49,362 nucleotides of DNA from Lactifluus volemus (GCA_022376515.1 WTXI01000267.1:1-49362); one strand, 5' to 3'; positions 30,898-42,225 are shown, counted from the stretch's first letter. A program made the numbers and translations. Notes: generated from the letters alone by a model not told the origin.

Positions 30898-33800
30898 CTA
30901 TATGCGCAATTTTTCTTCAAAGAACCCAACCAGGCCCCTACCTTCAAGCCAATCGTCGTCGCCACAGTCACTCATGTATCCATCGCCGTGTGACGACGAC
31001 GCAACTTCCTGCCACCCAGACAACCGGATCTTCATCAACTCGTCCCACACCACCGTGGGGCTTCCCTGTGTACGTCGGAGGAAAACGCGAATGTGGTGTA
31101 ACCAGCTCTTAACCAGGCGGAACTGCGCCGCGTCCGGTGTCCCCTTCGAATTCCCACTCATTGGCTGATCCCCGCATTTTTGCGCTAGGGGTCTCTTCGA
31201 AGACGGCATATACGTTGTACTCGGCGGCGTATACAGCGTTTCAGGCGACGAGGCGGAGCTCGAGCTCGAGCTCAAGAAGGGAGACGGCGCGAACGGAAAC
31301 ATCGAGGACAATGAAGACGAGGTGGGTGGCGCGAATGGCGAGGGCTCATGCAGCCCTTCCGAGTTGTTCGGAGACCCATAATTGCCCACTGGCGGGGCCT
31401 CGAGACGTTGGAAGGGTGGAAGGCCCTCTTGAAAGGCGAGCAACAGGAGCTGTGCGAGCCAATAGAACGGAAGCGGGTCGGCCATGAAATGTCCGATCGC
31501 TTTCTCAGCCTCGTAGAGCGGATTTCCCGCATTGGGAGTCTTGAGCCACATCTGTAACCAGCGGTGGAGGGCAAGCTGCATGACGTATACGTGCTCGTTG
31601 ACCTGTTCCTCTCCTTCTGTCTCGGGAGCGGGGGTCGAAGCCGGGGACTCGATTCTCGAGCACCGGCGGAACAGCTCTCCGAGAAGGGCATGCAGAAGGA
31701 TAAAATGGCCAAATGGTGAAACTGCGTTGAGTTCCTTTGGGGGCTCTGGGGAGGCGGACGGTGTCGCAGTCATGTTTGGCCCTTCCAGCCCGACGGCGGC
31801 GAACGCGCGAGGCATCGGCACTCCATGTAAGCGCTCCTCAATGCCACCGTAGGGAGAGGGATTAACAAGTAGCTGCAACCACTCAGCGGCCGTCTTGGCT
31901 GCCCATAATTCATCGTCACATGGTAGACACAATGTGAATTCCGTAGGTAAGAATGATGGCGGTAATGAAAAGTAAATTCGATGTGATTGATCGTGGCAAT
32001 ATGCCACGCAAACCACGCTATAAGGTCAGCTACAGGTGAGCGCTTGCGTGTCTGGAGGCAAAATAAACAAGTACCGTTTAAGAGCTTCATGCAAAGCCCA
32101 GTCATGCCATGCCTCTTCCAAATCAGCGGGATTCGCTGTCGGGAATTGTAGGTGCTCCCACGTAACGCTGCGCTCAATAAGACGGTTTTGCCGGATCATC
32201 TTACACATGGTGAGTTTTCGTAGACGTGAGGAACCATGGAAGAGAAATCTCACCAAGACGAGCATTCCATGATATACGTTTGATGTCGCTCTCTGTTGTG
32301 GACATTCATGGAACAAACCGATCGTTTGCAACAAGACGAGTGTGATGATAACATGGATTTGGTGCCTGGGTTCTTGTGACGGCGTAGCCTGCAAAAGCAT
32401 GAGCCTGATATCGGTCATCGAGGTAGAGACTTACAAATTCGTGAATGAGCAGCTCGCGGCATGTGGCAAGCGTTTTCTCTACAAATGCCCGGGCAACGGG
32501 GGTCTTGACGAATATAGCTCCACAGGCCTGCATGGCATGCAGTAACATGGGGGGTTTTAATTCGAAGCGTAGAGTGGGAGTATGGAGTATAGGGATTTGG
32601 GGTAAAAACGCGGTCAAGAAGACGTAAACTAAAAATTAAGGGTGATTAGCAGTCGACCATGGAAAACAAGAATGGACTGGGTGCTCACGATATTCCTGTT
32701 TTTCCTCTGCCGACGGATCGGGGACTTTATCTACAGGTAGATCTGGCACTGTAAACAACGGTGGAAGAACTCGTTCTATGTCCTGCTCCGTATACAGCGG
32801 TGGCTGGGAGGGATCATAGATCAAGTCCCATGGGCGGATCGGCTTCTGGTTAGGTGGTGCTAGTGCTTGCGGAAGCGGATGTTGAGTGAGAGGAGCAGGC
32901 ATAGCAGATGGTGGAGGGTTTTGCGTTGCCCGTGTGTTGTCGGCATAGGTATGCATCATCAGGTCCCACATGAGATCGCTATCCAGGTTGGGATCAAGCG
33001 GCTTCGTGCCGTTTGAGAACGTCTGCGTAGAGTCCGACTGACTGGGTCCGGTGAAGAAGGTCTTGGCGTCTGGGCAATGAATGAGAGGAGCCTCCCCTTG
33101 TTCATTGAGCTGAGATGTTTCTTCTTTCACCGAGAAGATGTCGCGGAAGAATGGCTCGAACATCGTCGGGGAAAAACCATGTAATCTCCTTGAGTGAGCA
33201 GCAGCCTCAGAAGCACCATAGGCTGTGAACGCGTGGTCGGGTCCCATACGAAAGGATGAAGCGGTGACATCCGAGTCGGCGTCGATTGTAGGAAGAGACA
33301 TGGCGCCTTGCCGTAGGCGAGGTGCGCCCGCCACTAATGAGGCCAAATTCGCCTCGCTGAGAGGCTGAGAAATCGCATTGCTGGTCTCCTCAATCAAAGA
33401 GAGTTCTGGGAAATCAGCAACATAGGCATCTGCGGCTCCGCGTCCGAGCATGGAAGGGTCGAAGCCAGCAGAAGCATCTAGACTAACGATAGGTCCCGAG
33501 AATCGAGCGTTGGGAACCTGTCTGCGGCTTGACAGGTCGCCGTTGCTCTCTCCCTGTCCTTCTTCGGTTGCATATACGCAATCACGTCCACGAAGGTGAC
33601 ATTTTGAACAGGGCTGGCGTAAATCGCACTTAACCTTGAGGCTAGTGCAGGCTTGACAAGAACGCTTTCGGGACCGACTAATTGGGTGCCTGTAAAAAAA
33701 AAGGTATGAGAAAAGTATGAGCGTGGGAAGGCAAAGACTGCGTTGAAAGAGCGGAACAAGAGCTGAAACACACATCAAAATTATATGAAATGCGAAACAC

Positions 33801-34472
33801 GCCTCGAACTGAATCGGGTGTGGCAGCCTTCGACGGCGTGGGTAGATGACGGGGCGCTGCCAAGGGAACTCATCATGACAGATACGGGCGACGAAAATGT
33901 CAGCCAGCGCCACGGGTAATCCCTGGTATTGCCCACCCCTACAAAGAGAATGGAACGCTGCGATACAACACAAAAAGCTCGGTATTGTCTTGACAGAGGA
34001 GATATGATGCCGAGATGCGGAACACCTGAAATGCCAAGGATACTCACGATTCTCCGCAATTTCTTTTGTGCCGAGCGAGAAGGTCGCTCCTCGTAAACTG
34101 GGCACCACAAATCTTTTTACGACACGAGAATCAGACGTCGAGGTAATCTGGTTTAGTTTTTCAGAGGACGCACCTCGCACCGGTAAAGACGTTCGTTGGT
34201 GTCTGGTCGCGTAGCAGTTCAATCTGGGAATTGACAGAGGATGTCAAAGACAGGGACCACTCACGATTACGAAGGTGGCGATTCAAATGGGTTGTACGAG
34301 TGAACTTTGCGGGGCAAAAGGGGCAAAGCTTCGTCTGGGGAAGCTGAGGCACATTTCCTCTATGAGAACGCATACGGGAGATTGTTCCATCCTTCTTGTA
34401 CTCGACGGTTGACGCCTTTGGGAGAGGCGGGGGTGGCATGTATTTTTCGTTAGAGTCAGGAACGGAAGGCAT
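30898..34472 (-). CDS. C2H2 plus Zn2Cys6 fungal transcription factor
   Basis: A nuclear DNA-binding regulator of about 950 residues. Exon 1 (34472-34265) carries a C2H2 finger CPFC...H, whose last His is completed in a 29-nt exon 2 (34202-34174: HTNERLYRCE). Exon 3 (34112-34048) completes a second finger, C-x2-C-x12-H-x4-C, so C2HC. A 358-nt intron leads to exon 4 at 33689, which starts HPISRSRKRS and holds the Zn2Cys6 cluster C-x2-C-x6-C-x5-C-x2-C-x6-C (CQACTSLKVKC, then CSKCHLRGRDC). A long low-complexity linker is followed by the helical fungal-TF regulatory region (FLTAFLPQIPILHTPTLRFE, ACGAIFVKTPVARAFVEK, VAYCHDQSHRIYF). Exon lengths 208, 29, 65, 1001 and 194 keep the frame throughout. 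The stop is at 30898. Target genes unknown. Confidence 0.92.
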
Positions 34473-35250
34473 TATTGGACTCGTTTAGTCGTGTGGTGAG
34501 AGTCAAGAAGATGGAAAGAGTGGTCAAAGTAGAATTTGATGTACGAGTAGTAAGAGATCTATCTATCATTTAGTAGATGCTACAGTGGCGCCGGCAATCC
34601 CCAGCTAGTCCGGTGCCGCAGCTTAAACGACAACTCCCGAGTCTCGCCGCTACAGGTTCTGTTGATATGACTCTTGTCTTCACGAGCTCAACGTTGAACA
34701 TGACTCAGGCGCATTCCCCCACAAACACCTGCCACCTCCGTTCCGCACATCCGCATCTTGCCGAGCGACGTGCAAGTCTGCCGAGGATCCAGGAGCGCCT
34801 GACGTCATCCGTCATTAAGCCAAGAGATTCAGTTCAAGGGATTTCAGCGAGAGAGCAGCACGTGAGACACGCTACTATGGCACCCAAAGTGTCCGCCAAA
34901 CACTTGCTACAATCCCCTGTACACAACGATACGATGAGAAAGAAAATAAGCATCCGTAGGGTCGAGTACGACACCTGCGCTTAAGAATGAAAAAAAAAAG
35001 AATTTGATAAATTTAATAATCAATGACAAGAGATAAATGACAAAAGAGATATAACGAGTGCTCATTCCAGGCGCCTGTTCGAGTCAGATAACAATCTGTC
35101 CTACAGTGACCCGCGGCGTCAACTGTGGTCCTAGCCAGATCGCTTCTTTATTGGTATACCGAGAGCGAAAGGGGGTGAGCTCCTCTTTGATGATCCATCA
35201 GGATATATAATCAGTTCCCAGTAACCCTATCTTCCTCCTCATAATATTGC
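34473..35250. other. Intergenic, no gene seen
   Basis: Includes the upstream region of the transcription factor and the 3' region of the next minus-strand gene. An open frame at 34577-34984 (+) has no recognisable pattern and is not called. Confidence 0.5.
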
Positions 35251-37616
35251 TCATATCAAAACTGGAAGATGATCGTCAGCGAATTTTGACTGGTCTGACA
35301 GCGGCGGGACGTTGTCCAAGTATTCGTCAGTATCCTTGGCTTTGCCTTTACCCTTGACGTCTTTAGGCCTGGAAGACGATGGGTCCCTGCTAGTGCTGCT
35401 TGACGCATTCTGACCTGAAAGAGGATTGGGCACCTTGTTCTTGCTTGGATAGGTTCGGACGACAGAGCTCTGAGCATAGATATCGCCAGTATCTGTCGCG
35501 GTACCCTCGTCATCCTCGTCGTCCTCATCACACGAATCGGAGTCAGTGTCAGAAGAAGATTCCGAGTCCATGTCCGCATCAGAATTCGGGTGGTACTCCG
35601 AATCAGAGCTGCTTTCGTCGTCGTCATTCGCAACCATTTCCGTGTCTGCTGCTGCACCAATCCCTGATGTTGCCGTCCTGGTGTTACATCGTGTCGCGAC
35701 TGCAGGAGCTTCTGGAGGGGTGAAAGTCTGGGGAATGACCTCTTGTGGTTGGACAGGTGATCGGACTGACGACGTCGATGATGAGTATATGTTCTGGTCG
35801 AAGGGCTGTATAGGTGTATGCTCGACAGTAACCGACTGCCAGGCATGATTCGTATCCAACGATGGCGTATCGTGGGTCGATGTTGTTTCGGGACCGCGTG
35901 GATACGGAGCCGTCGCCAACGGGACCTGTTGCGAAACGTCAAACTGAGTACTCCCGGGCGGTTGGTGACTAATCCAATTTGCGGCGGACACCATCGGTTC
36001 GGAAACAGGTTGTGAGAAGGGCACCGAGGTTGATGAGGAAGCATCTTGAGGGTGAGAAGCTGACCATGCCAGTGGGCCATCTAGCATGGGAGGAATGCAA
36101 GGGTAGGAAGATACTGATGACTCGGACATCGGAGCATCGTCAAGGGACCGGGACTGGGAGACGCCTTGCGCGTACTGATCTTGGGCAGGTAACGCGGGCT
36201 GCGGATCGGCCATAACCTGCTCCGGGACGTCCAAACCTGTGTTCTGGTGCTGAGGAAAGGTAATTGCGTCCTGGGTAAATTGCGACAATGGCTCATAAGC
36301 AGTCGGCAATGTCAGGACCGATGGCTGTTGCTGATTGCATGGAGGGTACGTTCGGATTGTTGATTCGGGGACCTGTGGCATGTGGGAAGGTTGTCGACAT
36401 TGCTGTTGATCTGGGGGTATCACGTTAATTGCAGAAGCCTCGTGCGTCCAAGGCAGGTATCTGGATGGCTTAAAAGTTGGTTGTAACCCCTCCGAGACGC
36501 ATTCAACTGGCTGAACAGGGTCACAGAACGAGGCATTGTCGGAGACACGCGTATCTTGGTCCTCACTCCTGGCCCACAGACGTGAGTGGTATGAGAAATA
36601 GAAACCAAGGTTCGTCGGGGTGCGTGCAGGATGCGCTGTTGCCTTGAAGTTAAAGTGATGACGTGTAATTATTGGCTTGCGAGGGGTCCGATGGTGAAAG
36701 AGTAACCCCGCTACGCGAGAGAGGTTCTTAGTAACAGGGGACAGCACTCTGTCAGAGAGTCAATGCGGGGAGGATAAGCAAGGTGAATAACATACCCAGA
36801 GTCATTGGTCGCCCATGGAGATAGCGGTGATACACGTGGACAAGAGATAAAGGTCTTTCGTGAAGGACGGACATCAAGAGAGCTGCAATAAAATGAGATA
36901 TTGTTAAGCTGGAAGAACGAACAAATTACCTTTCATGTGCAACAGGCTCAAATCTGACGGTGTGCTTGTGGCCTCGTTTCCGGCGACCCTTGTTCTGGGC
37001 TGTACGGAGAGATGATGATGGTTTCTTTTCGGCAGGACATGTCCGCAAGCCTTCACATCTGCTAAGTCTGGAATCCGATTTGGAGGGCTGGTTGTCCTCT
37101 GCGGGTACTCCCTTTACATGCGCCGAGTTCAGATCTACAGAGGCGGAAAGTCTGAGAAGCGCTCCTCCTATAGTTCAGCGTAGACTCACCGGAATCCTCG
37201 CCCATAACACCGTCTAGGAACCCTGCCACGAACTCGCAGGAACGAAATGCGTTCATAATGGGCGACCATGTGTCTGGCCAAATGCCCGTGGCATGGGCGG
37301 GTTGCACGTAGCGCATTTCGAACCAGCACACGACTGTTTCAAGGAAAAGATGACGCGCAGGACGGAAGAGGATATTCTCGCCTATCGATGAGACAGGGAG
37401 TGCGAGAAGGAAGATGAGGATCCGGAGGTCCGCGCTCATGTTGAAGGCTTCGGTTTCGATGGAATGGGATGACGGGACCCAAAACGACAGGGCGATCATG
37501 CTGCAGAACACGATGTAAGGAAGTAAATGGAGCGTCCCATCTAACGCAGCTATCAGTAGGCCAAGGAGGGCAACACCCAACGGGGGATGGCGAGCAGAAA
37601 ACAGGACAGCGATCAT
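35251..37616 (-). CDS. Membrane protein with long acidic disordered tail, unknown function
   Basis: The frame opens at 37616 with hydrophobic segments: PLGVALLGLLIAALDG, PYIVFCSMIALSFWV and LRILIFLLALPV. Then comes CWFEMRYVQPAHATGIWPDT, weakly recalling membrane O-acyltransferase (wax synthase-like) proteins of basidiomycetes, though that is only a hint. A donor after GVMGEDSG (about 37190) joins in frame to a basic exon NKGRRKRGHKHTVRFEP near 36960. Two more introns (about 36895 and 36790) lead to the 498-codon last frame, which is Pro/Gln/Ser-rich and then strongly acidic (ESSSDTDSDSCDEDDEDDEG near 35530). It ends at 35251. Alternatively the N-terminal membrane part and the tail are two genes; the matching splice phases favour one. 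No family assigned. Confidence 0.6.
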
Positions 37617-38379
37617 GCCGACAACCGTGATCGGGGGTGGTAAACGATATAGGATTCAAAGGTGACGGTTCGAATTCAGATATAGCTCGCAGCACACCGT
37701 CACAAAGCGACGGTGTGGCAGGCCAAGCGAATGAGTATGGCCACCCACGGTCACATCAAGACAATGAGACTGGAGTTGTGGATGTGATCGGTCTCCGGAG
37801 TGTCTCCGGGTCCTGTAAGTTCCGAAAACGAAGTCAGTTGAGAAGAAACCGTTGCCCAACGCAAGGTGCCAACGAACTGAACGCAGGTCCAATCGTTCAA
37901 CGTTCCGAGGACCCCAGTTGTTGTGCCAGGGTAGCTGCATTTCATGTTGGCACATTAAAAGACAACAATGTGGAAAACTGGGTTTGAAAATCAACGCTTG
38001 GACGGCCAGTGAGCGCGCCAAGTCATCAAAAGGAAAACAATTAGGCTTGTACTTACTTTACCGGGTACGCTGGCAAGCCACGGCCGCCCAGTCTATTGGA
38101 TCCATAAAAGCACGTTCATTAATATAACTTGAACCGCTTGTGGCAGTGTTAAACGGTGGCACCGAGGCACTGACAACTATCAGGACCGGGCCGGGCGTAG
38201 CCATTGTTGAAGTTGGGCCCGGGACCTTGACATTCGGACACCGCTCTCTTCTGCTCTGCTACGTTACAATACAACTGTTACACAAAAACCGTCTTCAGCG
38301 CGTATTTGGCCTCGCTTTACTAACTTCGGTCCTACTTCATTACTCCCTTGAGGTTCCGATAGTACCAACGCCTCCCACC
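37617..38379. promoter_or_regulatory. Divergent intergenic region
   Basis: Lies between the minus-strand membrane protein gene (start 37616) and the plus-strand RING gene (start 38380), so it probably holds both promoters. No motif was identified with confidence. A short minus-strand frame MDPIDWAAVACQRTR at 38102 ends in a donor-like sequence and could be an upstream exon of the membrane gene. Confidence 0.45.
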
Positions 38380-39266
38380 ATGCCGGCACATCGAAACCCC
38401 TCTCGCTCGCAATCACATGCCCCCTATAAACCACCAGTTATCGTCATATCCTCGGACGAAGAAGAAGATCCTAGACCGGCGCCCCCGCGCGGTTTACGAA
38501 AACCGAGGCGCTCAAAGCGCCAGGAGGTGCTCGAAGTTTTGGACGACACTCCCGTGAAGCACGAAGAGGAAACAGAAACAGAAAAGTTACGACGACAATG
38601 CCATGAGCTGGAACAGGTAGGTTCGCCTTGTACTGTGTAGATCCCCATCAAAAGTGACAGTTTTCAAAACCCTAGGAACGCGACATGTTGCAAAACGACA
38701 ACAGACGCCTATCATCTACGGTCGACCAGTTGAAGGCGAGCACAACAGGAAGAATGGTCAGTTATATATCCACACTCTCTGGAAATGGTTTATACTCACC
38801 AGTCTATAGTTGAACATGTCTGCGTTAGATGAGGCTGTCTGCTGTGAGATCTGTACACACACAATGTGGTCACCTTACCTGTCTGTCCTCCTTATGCTCC
38901 CACTCGAGCAGCTAAAAGCTGATTCTGTGCTTACCACTCAGCCTCACCAACTGTGGCCATACCTTCTGCCAAGGCTGTCTCAATGATTGGCTTAATACGA
39001 CTCTCAGCCAACACCGCCAGAATAGCACTCGTGGTTCGCCCGCGTATACTTGCCCGTCCTGTCGGCATGCCATCCACACGCCCCCCGTCCAGAACTTCTC
39101 GCTCAAGCGTATCGTCCAGCTCGCTGCAGAATCCCGTGGAGATTCAAGTCCACGGAGACCGCAGCGGCCATCCCCACCGGTACGACAGCAGCCGCGCGGA
39201 CGTGGTGGCCCGCGCCGAGATTTTCCTCCGGGCCCGTTTGACGACTACTTTCGGAGCTGGAGGTAA
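38380..39266 (+). CDS. RING-finger E3 ligase with SUMO-interacting motif (STUbL candidate)
   Basis: Four exons, 38380-38616, 38676-38756, 38810-38880 and 38942-39266, join in frame into 237 residues. The start ATG sits in CCACCATGCC. Residues 20-30 read VIVISSDEEED, a hydrophobic core plus acidic run, the classic SUMO-interacting motif. A short coiled coil (KLRRQCHELEQERDMLQNDN) follows. The C3HC4 RING is CEIC, then NCGHTFCQGC, then CPSC; it is split by the third intron, whose donor GTCTGT is weak. An Arg/Pro/Gly-rich tail ends the protein (QQPRGRGGPRR). RING proteins recruit E2 and ubiquitylate a substrate. The SIM suggests that the substrate is SUMOylated, as in Slx8/RNF4-type ligases acting in genome stability. 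The RING is certain; the STUbL role is inferred. Confidence 0.88.
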
Positions 39267-39547
39267 ACTATATGCTTCCCGCATGATGGTTTGATGTGGT
39301 TTTGGGTATGAATGGATCGGATTGCACAACATGATTTCATTATGCTTCTTCTTTCGGGCTCAGCAGCGTATGGTATGCTGAAAGTGCATGTACCGCAGCA
39401 GCAACGCATGTACACATTATTGTATTCCATGATTTACCTGGGACTACTTGTAGTTGCGACATACTTTACAAGTCATGCAGCCAGTCGAATTGACGACGCG
39501 TCGCGCGTCGCGGACTGTATGCGTTCAATTATGTTAGGACTGTTATC

Positions 39548-39633
39548 GTCCCTGTCGATTAGTGGTCAAATCATGACGTTGTGGTTCACATCACAATCCC
39601 GTCAAGCCGCCGGCTCGAATCCGGCCAGGGACA
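39548..39633 (+). tRNA. tRNA-His(GUG) with 14-nt intron
   Basis: The acceptor stem GTCCCTG pairs with CAGGGAC (7 bp), followed by discriminator A at 39633. The D arm is GAT/ATC around TAGTGGTCAA. The anticodon stem TGACG (39574-39578) pairs with CGTCA (39600-39604). The T arm GCCGG/CCGGC encloses CTCGAAT. Anticodon GTG lies at 39581-39583. A 14-nt intron (39585-39598) follows position 37, the canonical site for nuclear tRNA introns. A T-rich pol III terminator (TATTTTT) follows directly. Confidence 0.92.
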
Positions 39634-39845
39634 TATTTTTCCACTGGGGTTGTATGCGTGGGAAAGAAGATAGCTCGAACAACCACCAAATGGCCAACAA
39701 GGGCAACAACTAGTAAATGTGTCTTTCTCATTCTCTATCCACACCGCGTCTTTGAACGCTGAGCAATATATAACAGTTAGTTTTCAACTTCGGAGAATCC
39801 CCCGCCTAGAACTCCCCACTTCACTTTTGAATCTTCTCCTGCAAT

Positions 39846-40670
39846 ATGTTTACAATCAAGGAGGATTCTGATGCGGTCCAGAGACCGAAATATCATCCAC
39901 TGTTTTCCTTGGATGATGCAGATATCGTACTCGCCTCACGCGATGGCGTCCTTTTCCGCGTACCCTCGATGACGCTCAAGATGACGTCCTCCTGGTTCCG
40001 GGCGATGTTCACACTCCCACAAGGAACCCCAGTATCATCGTCATCACAGCGCAGCCCACCCGAGCCGTCCGAAACCATCTATCTCGACGAGGACTCAAGC
40101 ACGCTGGAAACCCTCCTGCGCATGGCCTGCGGGCTTGAAATACCCCCTCTAGGGACCTGGGATGAGGTCGAGCCAGTGCTCTACGCGGCGGAGAAGTATG
40201 AGATGATGGGACCGTCGTCGATCATACGCGCGCTGCTCCGTACGCCTACGTTTGCCGACTCGCCATTACGTATGTATGCAGCGGCGTGCCACTTTGGCTG
40301 GACCGAAGACGCGTATACAGCCTCGACGGGTTCGCTCACGCTCAACCTCCACGATTCCGTGCACCGTTCGGCTCTGCTCCGTCTTCGCACGACGGATCTC
40401 TACCTCCTCTTTGAGCTACACCATAATCGTCGCGCACAATTCCGCGTACGACTCGGCGAATCCCCTTTCCTCACCGACGCGCAACTTAGCGATGCCGCCG
40501 CACCGCGCTGCTCGCGCTGCCGTGAACCGGTATCGTATGCCGAGTGGCGCGAGCTCAAACATGCGATGTTGTACGAGCTTGAGCGTCGTCCCGCTGGGGA
40601 CACCGTCTTGACGGGTTTGGAAGTGTGGGGCACGGCTCAGGCGTGTTGGTCGGCAAGTGCAAAAATGTGA
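39846..40670 (+). CDS. BTB/POZ domain protein, C-terminus frameshifted
   Basis: A BTB/POZ protein of the type common in agaricomycetes, where members may act as adaptors or regulators; the substrate is unknown. The open frame of 274 residues has FSLDDADIVLASRDGVLFRV, WFRAMF, an IYLDEDSSTLETLLRMACG region and a YAAEKYEMMG helix, which form the BTB fold at about residues 20-130. A Cys pair (CSRC) occurs near residue 220. The frame ends at 40668-40670, but bases 40635-40787 continue the usual family tail (KCKNVRCQSPVYDKTL, then RPKAIKDVLDSLPNTTEM) in two other frames. That requires two indels, either real decay or assembly errors. The start at 39846 follows directly after a short leader and needs no intron. 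Confidence 0.85.
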   Translation: MFTIKEDSDAVQRPKYHPLFSLDDADIVLASRDGVLFRVPSMTLKMTSSWFRAMFTLPQGTPVSSSSQRSPPEPSETIYLDEDSSTLETLLRMACGLEIPPLGTWDEVEPVLYAAEKYEMMGPSSIIRALLRTPTFADSPLRMYAAACHFGWTEDAYTASTGSLTLNLHDSVHRSALLRLRTTDLYLLFELHHNRRAQFRVRLGESPFLTDAQLSDAAAPRCSRCREPVSYAEWRELKHAMLYELERRPAGDTVLTGLEVWGTAQACWSASAKM

Positions 40671-40787
40671 GGTGTCAGAGTCCGGTGTATGACAAGACGC
40701 TCTCGTCCAAAGGCGATCAAGGATGTGTTGGATTCGCTACCAAATACCACCGAGATGTTGCCCAGCGATAGTGAACCCGCCGCGTGA

Positions 40788-41789
40788 GGTGGTCCTCCTG
40801 ACTTTCGGATCCTCTAAATCACCAAGCTGTTACAGTATATGTCTATAAATATGTTTTCGTCTGGGGAAGGGTACAGTATTAACAATCTCCACTGTGTTTT
40901 ATTTTAATTTCCTTCTTTGTACGGGGTGCATCGCATTACGAATCCTTACAAAGCTTTTCAGTATCGTGGGAGGGGACGTGTGTGCCCCCCTTATCTCGAA
41001 TGATCGATGACTCCCCGAGGCATTCAGATGTCCCTCTATCAACGGCGATAGCATCCTAGCTTGTGGGTTAAACAAGTATCTGTCTACCACTGTTCACGAT
41101 GATAACCTGATTCCGATAGATGGCTTCTCTTTTGTGTCGGCACTACTAGTATCCCCTTTGCCCTGGTTCTACCGGTCGGTGATCCTCCTTCCTTCATTCG
41201 TCCCTCGAACTCCCTTTTTAAAATACTCCGTGCCAGAAGATGGTGTTTCTGATTGCATTAACTCACGGCCAGGTAAAGTTTATTGACAATCGAATCAAGG
41301 TGGGTGATTATCGCCGATCACCTTTTTTTTCCTAACTCACTGGTTGTAGCTGTGGAAGTCCATCCGTGCGACCTTCCTTTCGTGTGAAGGTCGTGCGCAT
41401 ACTGAGGCTACTGTTGTTGTCACTTCCAGGCTTATCGCGCTATCTACAGACCGCGTAGACGGCTGGATCGTCTGAACCGTGAGTCTGTCTATCCTCTGGC
41501 ACGGCCTTTGGCTCACAGATTTCAGTCACCTGGAATTGCTGTACGACTAACTATATACAGGAACCGCGCCGCGCCGTTCGGAAAATTGAAACCTCAACCT
41601 CAACTAATGGCGTTTCGTTCACTTTCTCTGTCCATGATCCTTCTCACGCGTGAATCTCGGCCAGTTTTCCCCACCGAAAGAACCCCTCTGCTGCCTTTGC
41701 TAAGTCTGACACCATGGTTTCCTTTTTTTTTGAACACACTCATTTGAGGGAGCCCGTTCTGAGGATCCATACCCAGACCTTTCCTGTCC
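40788..41789. other. Intergenic, no gene seen
   Basis: T-rich, with short frames only. The 3' region of the BTB gene lies at its left end. Further decayed parts of the NACHT pseudogene may extend into its right end, but I could not identify them. Confidence 0.45.
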
Positions 41790-42225
41790 CTGCAGGTGAG
41801 GATTGGCAACGCGTGCACCGACAAAAAGATGGTCAAATTACAAATCACCGATCTCGACATGATGAGTATGCGGAATTTTGATGGTAACAACAATGTTGAG
41901 CGAGAAATGTGTGCAATCCGCTTTAGAAAAGTCTCCACTCTCATCCAATGCATCTATCACGATAAGAATTGGATCGCCAAGTTGTGGGTATTCTTGAGAT
42001 GAGGAATTATCTTAAAGTGTGTCTAAGAAAGTAGGAGCTGAGCTGCGATACCCAATTCTCGAACCGACGTGCGATTTCATGTGCAATCAAGGATTTCCCT
42101 ATGCCTCGCTGGCCCGAGGAGAACGAGTCCGCGTTTATAAATCGGGATTTATCAACTCACTGGACGATGTAGTCCAAGAAATCTTCACGCGTGCCTAGGG
42201 GTTCGATACTAATGCTTTACAGTGC
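41790..42225 (-). pseudogene. NACHT/STAND NTPase pseudogene fragment
   Basis: Minus-strand translation shows GTREDFLDYIVQ, an in-frame stop, then INADSF and GQRGIGKSLIAHEIARRFEN (Walker A, GxxGxGKS). Further on is PILIVIDALDESG (Walker B, near 41950) and then LPSKFRILIMSRS, the motif that normally follows in NACHT proteins. Walker A and Walker B are only about 140 bases apart, too close for a complete domain. Stops and frame changes separate the parts. This is a decayed relic of an NLR-like gene, a family linked to non-self recognition in fungi. No repeat domain was seen. Confidence 0.75.

Noticed and set aside
31250..31280. CTCGAGCTCGAGCTCAAG repeat
   Set aside because: Short Ser/Leu codon repetition within the transcription factor coding region.
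35256..36080. 274-codon minus-strand frame inside the acidic tail gene
   Set aside because: It overlaps the 498-codon frame, which connects to upstream exons in phase; this one is Arg-rich and shadow-like.
37062..37616. Clear membership of the wax-synthase or MBOAT family for the membrane gene
   Set aside because: Only a weak resemblance around EMRYVQPA...WPDTW; the catalytic His region was not found.
37640..37690. GGTTCGAATTC resembling a tRNA B box
   Set aside because: No acceptor, D or anticodon stem can be folded around it.
39312..39713. 133-codon open frame on plus
   Set aside because: It overlaps the tRNA-His gene and its pol III terminator and shows no family pattern.
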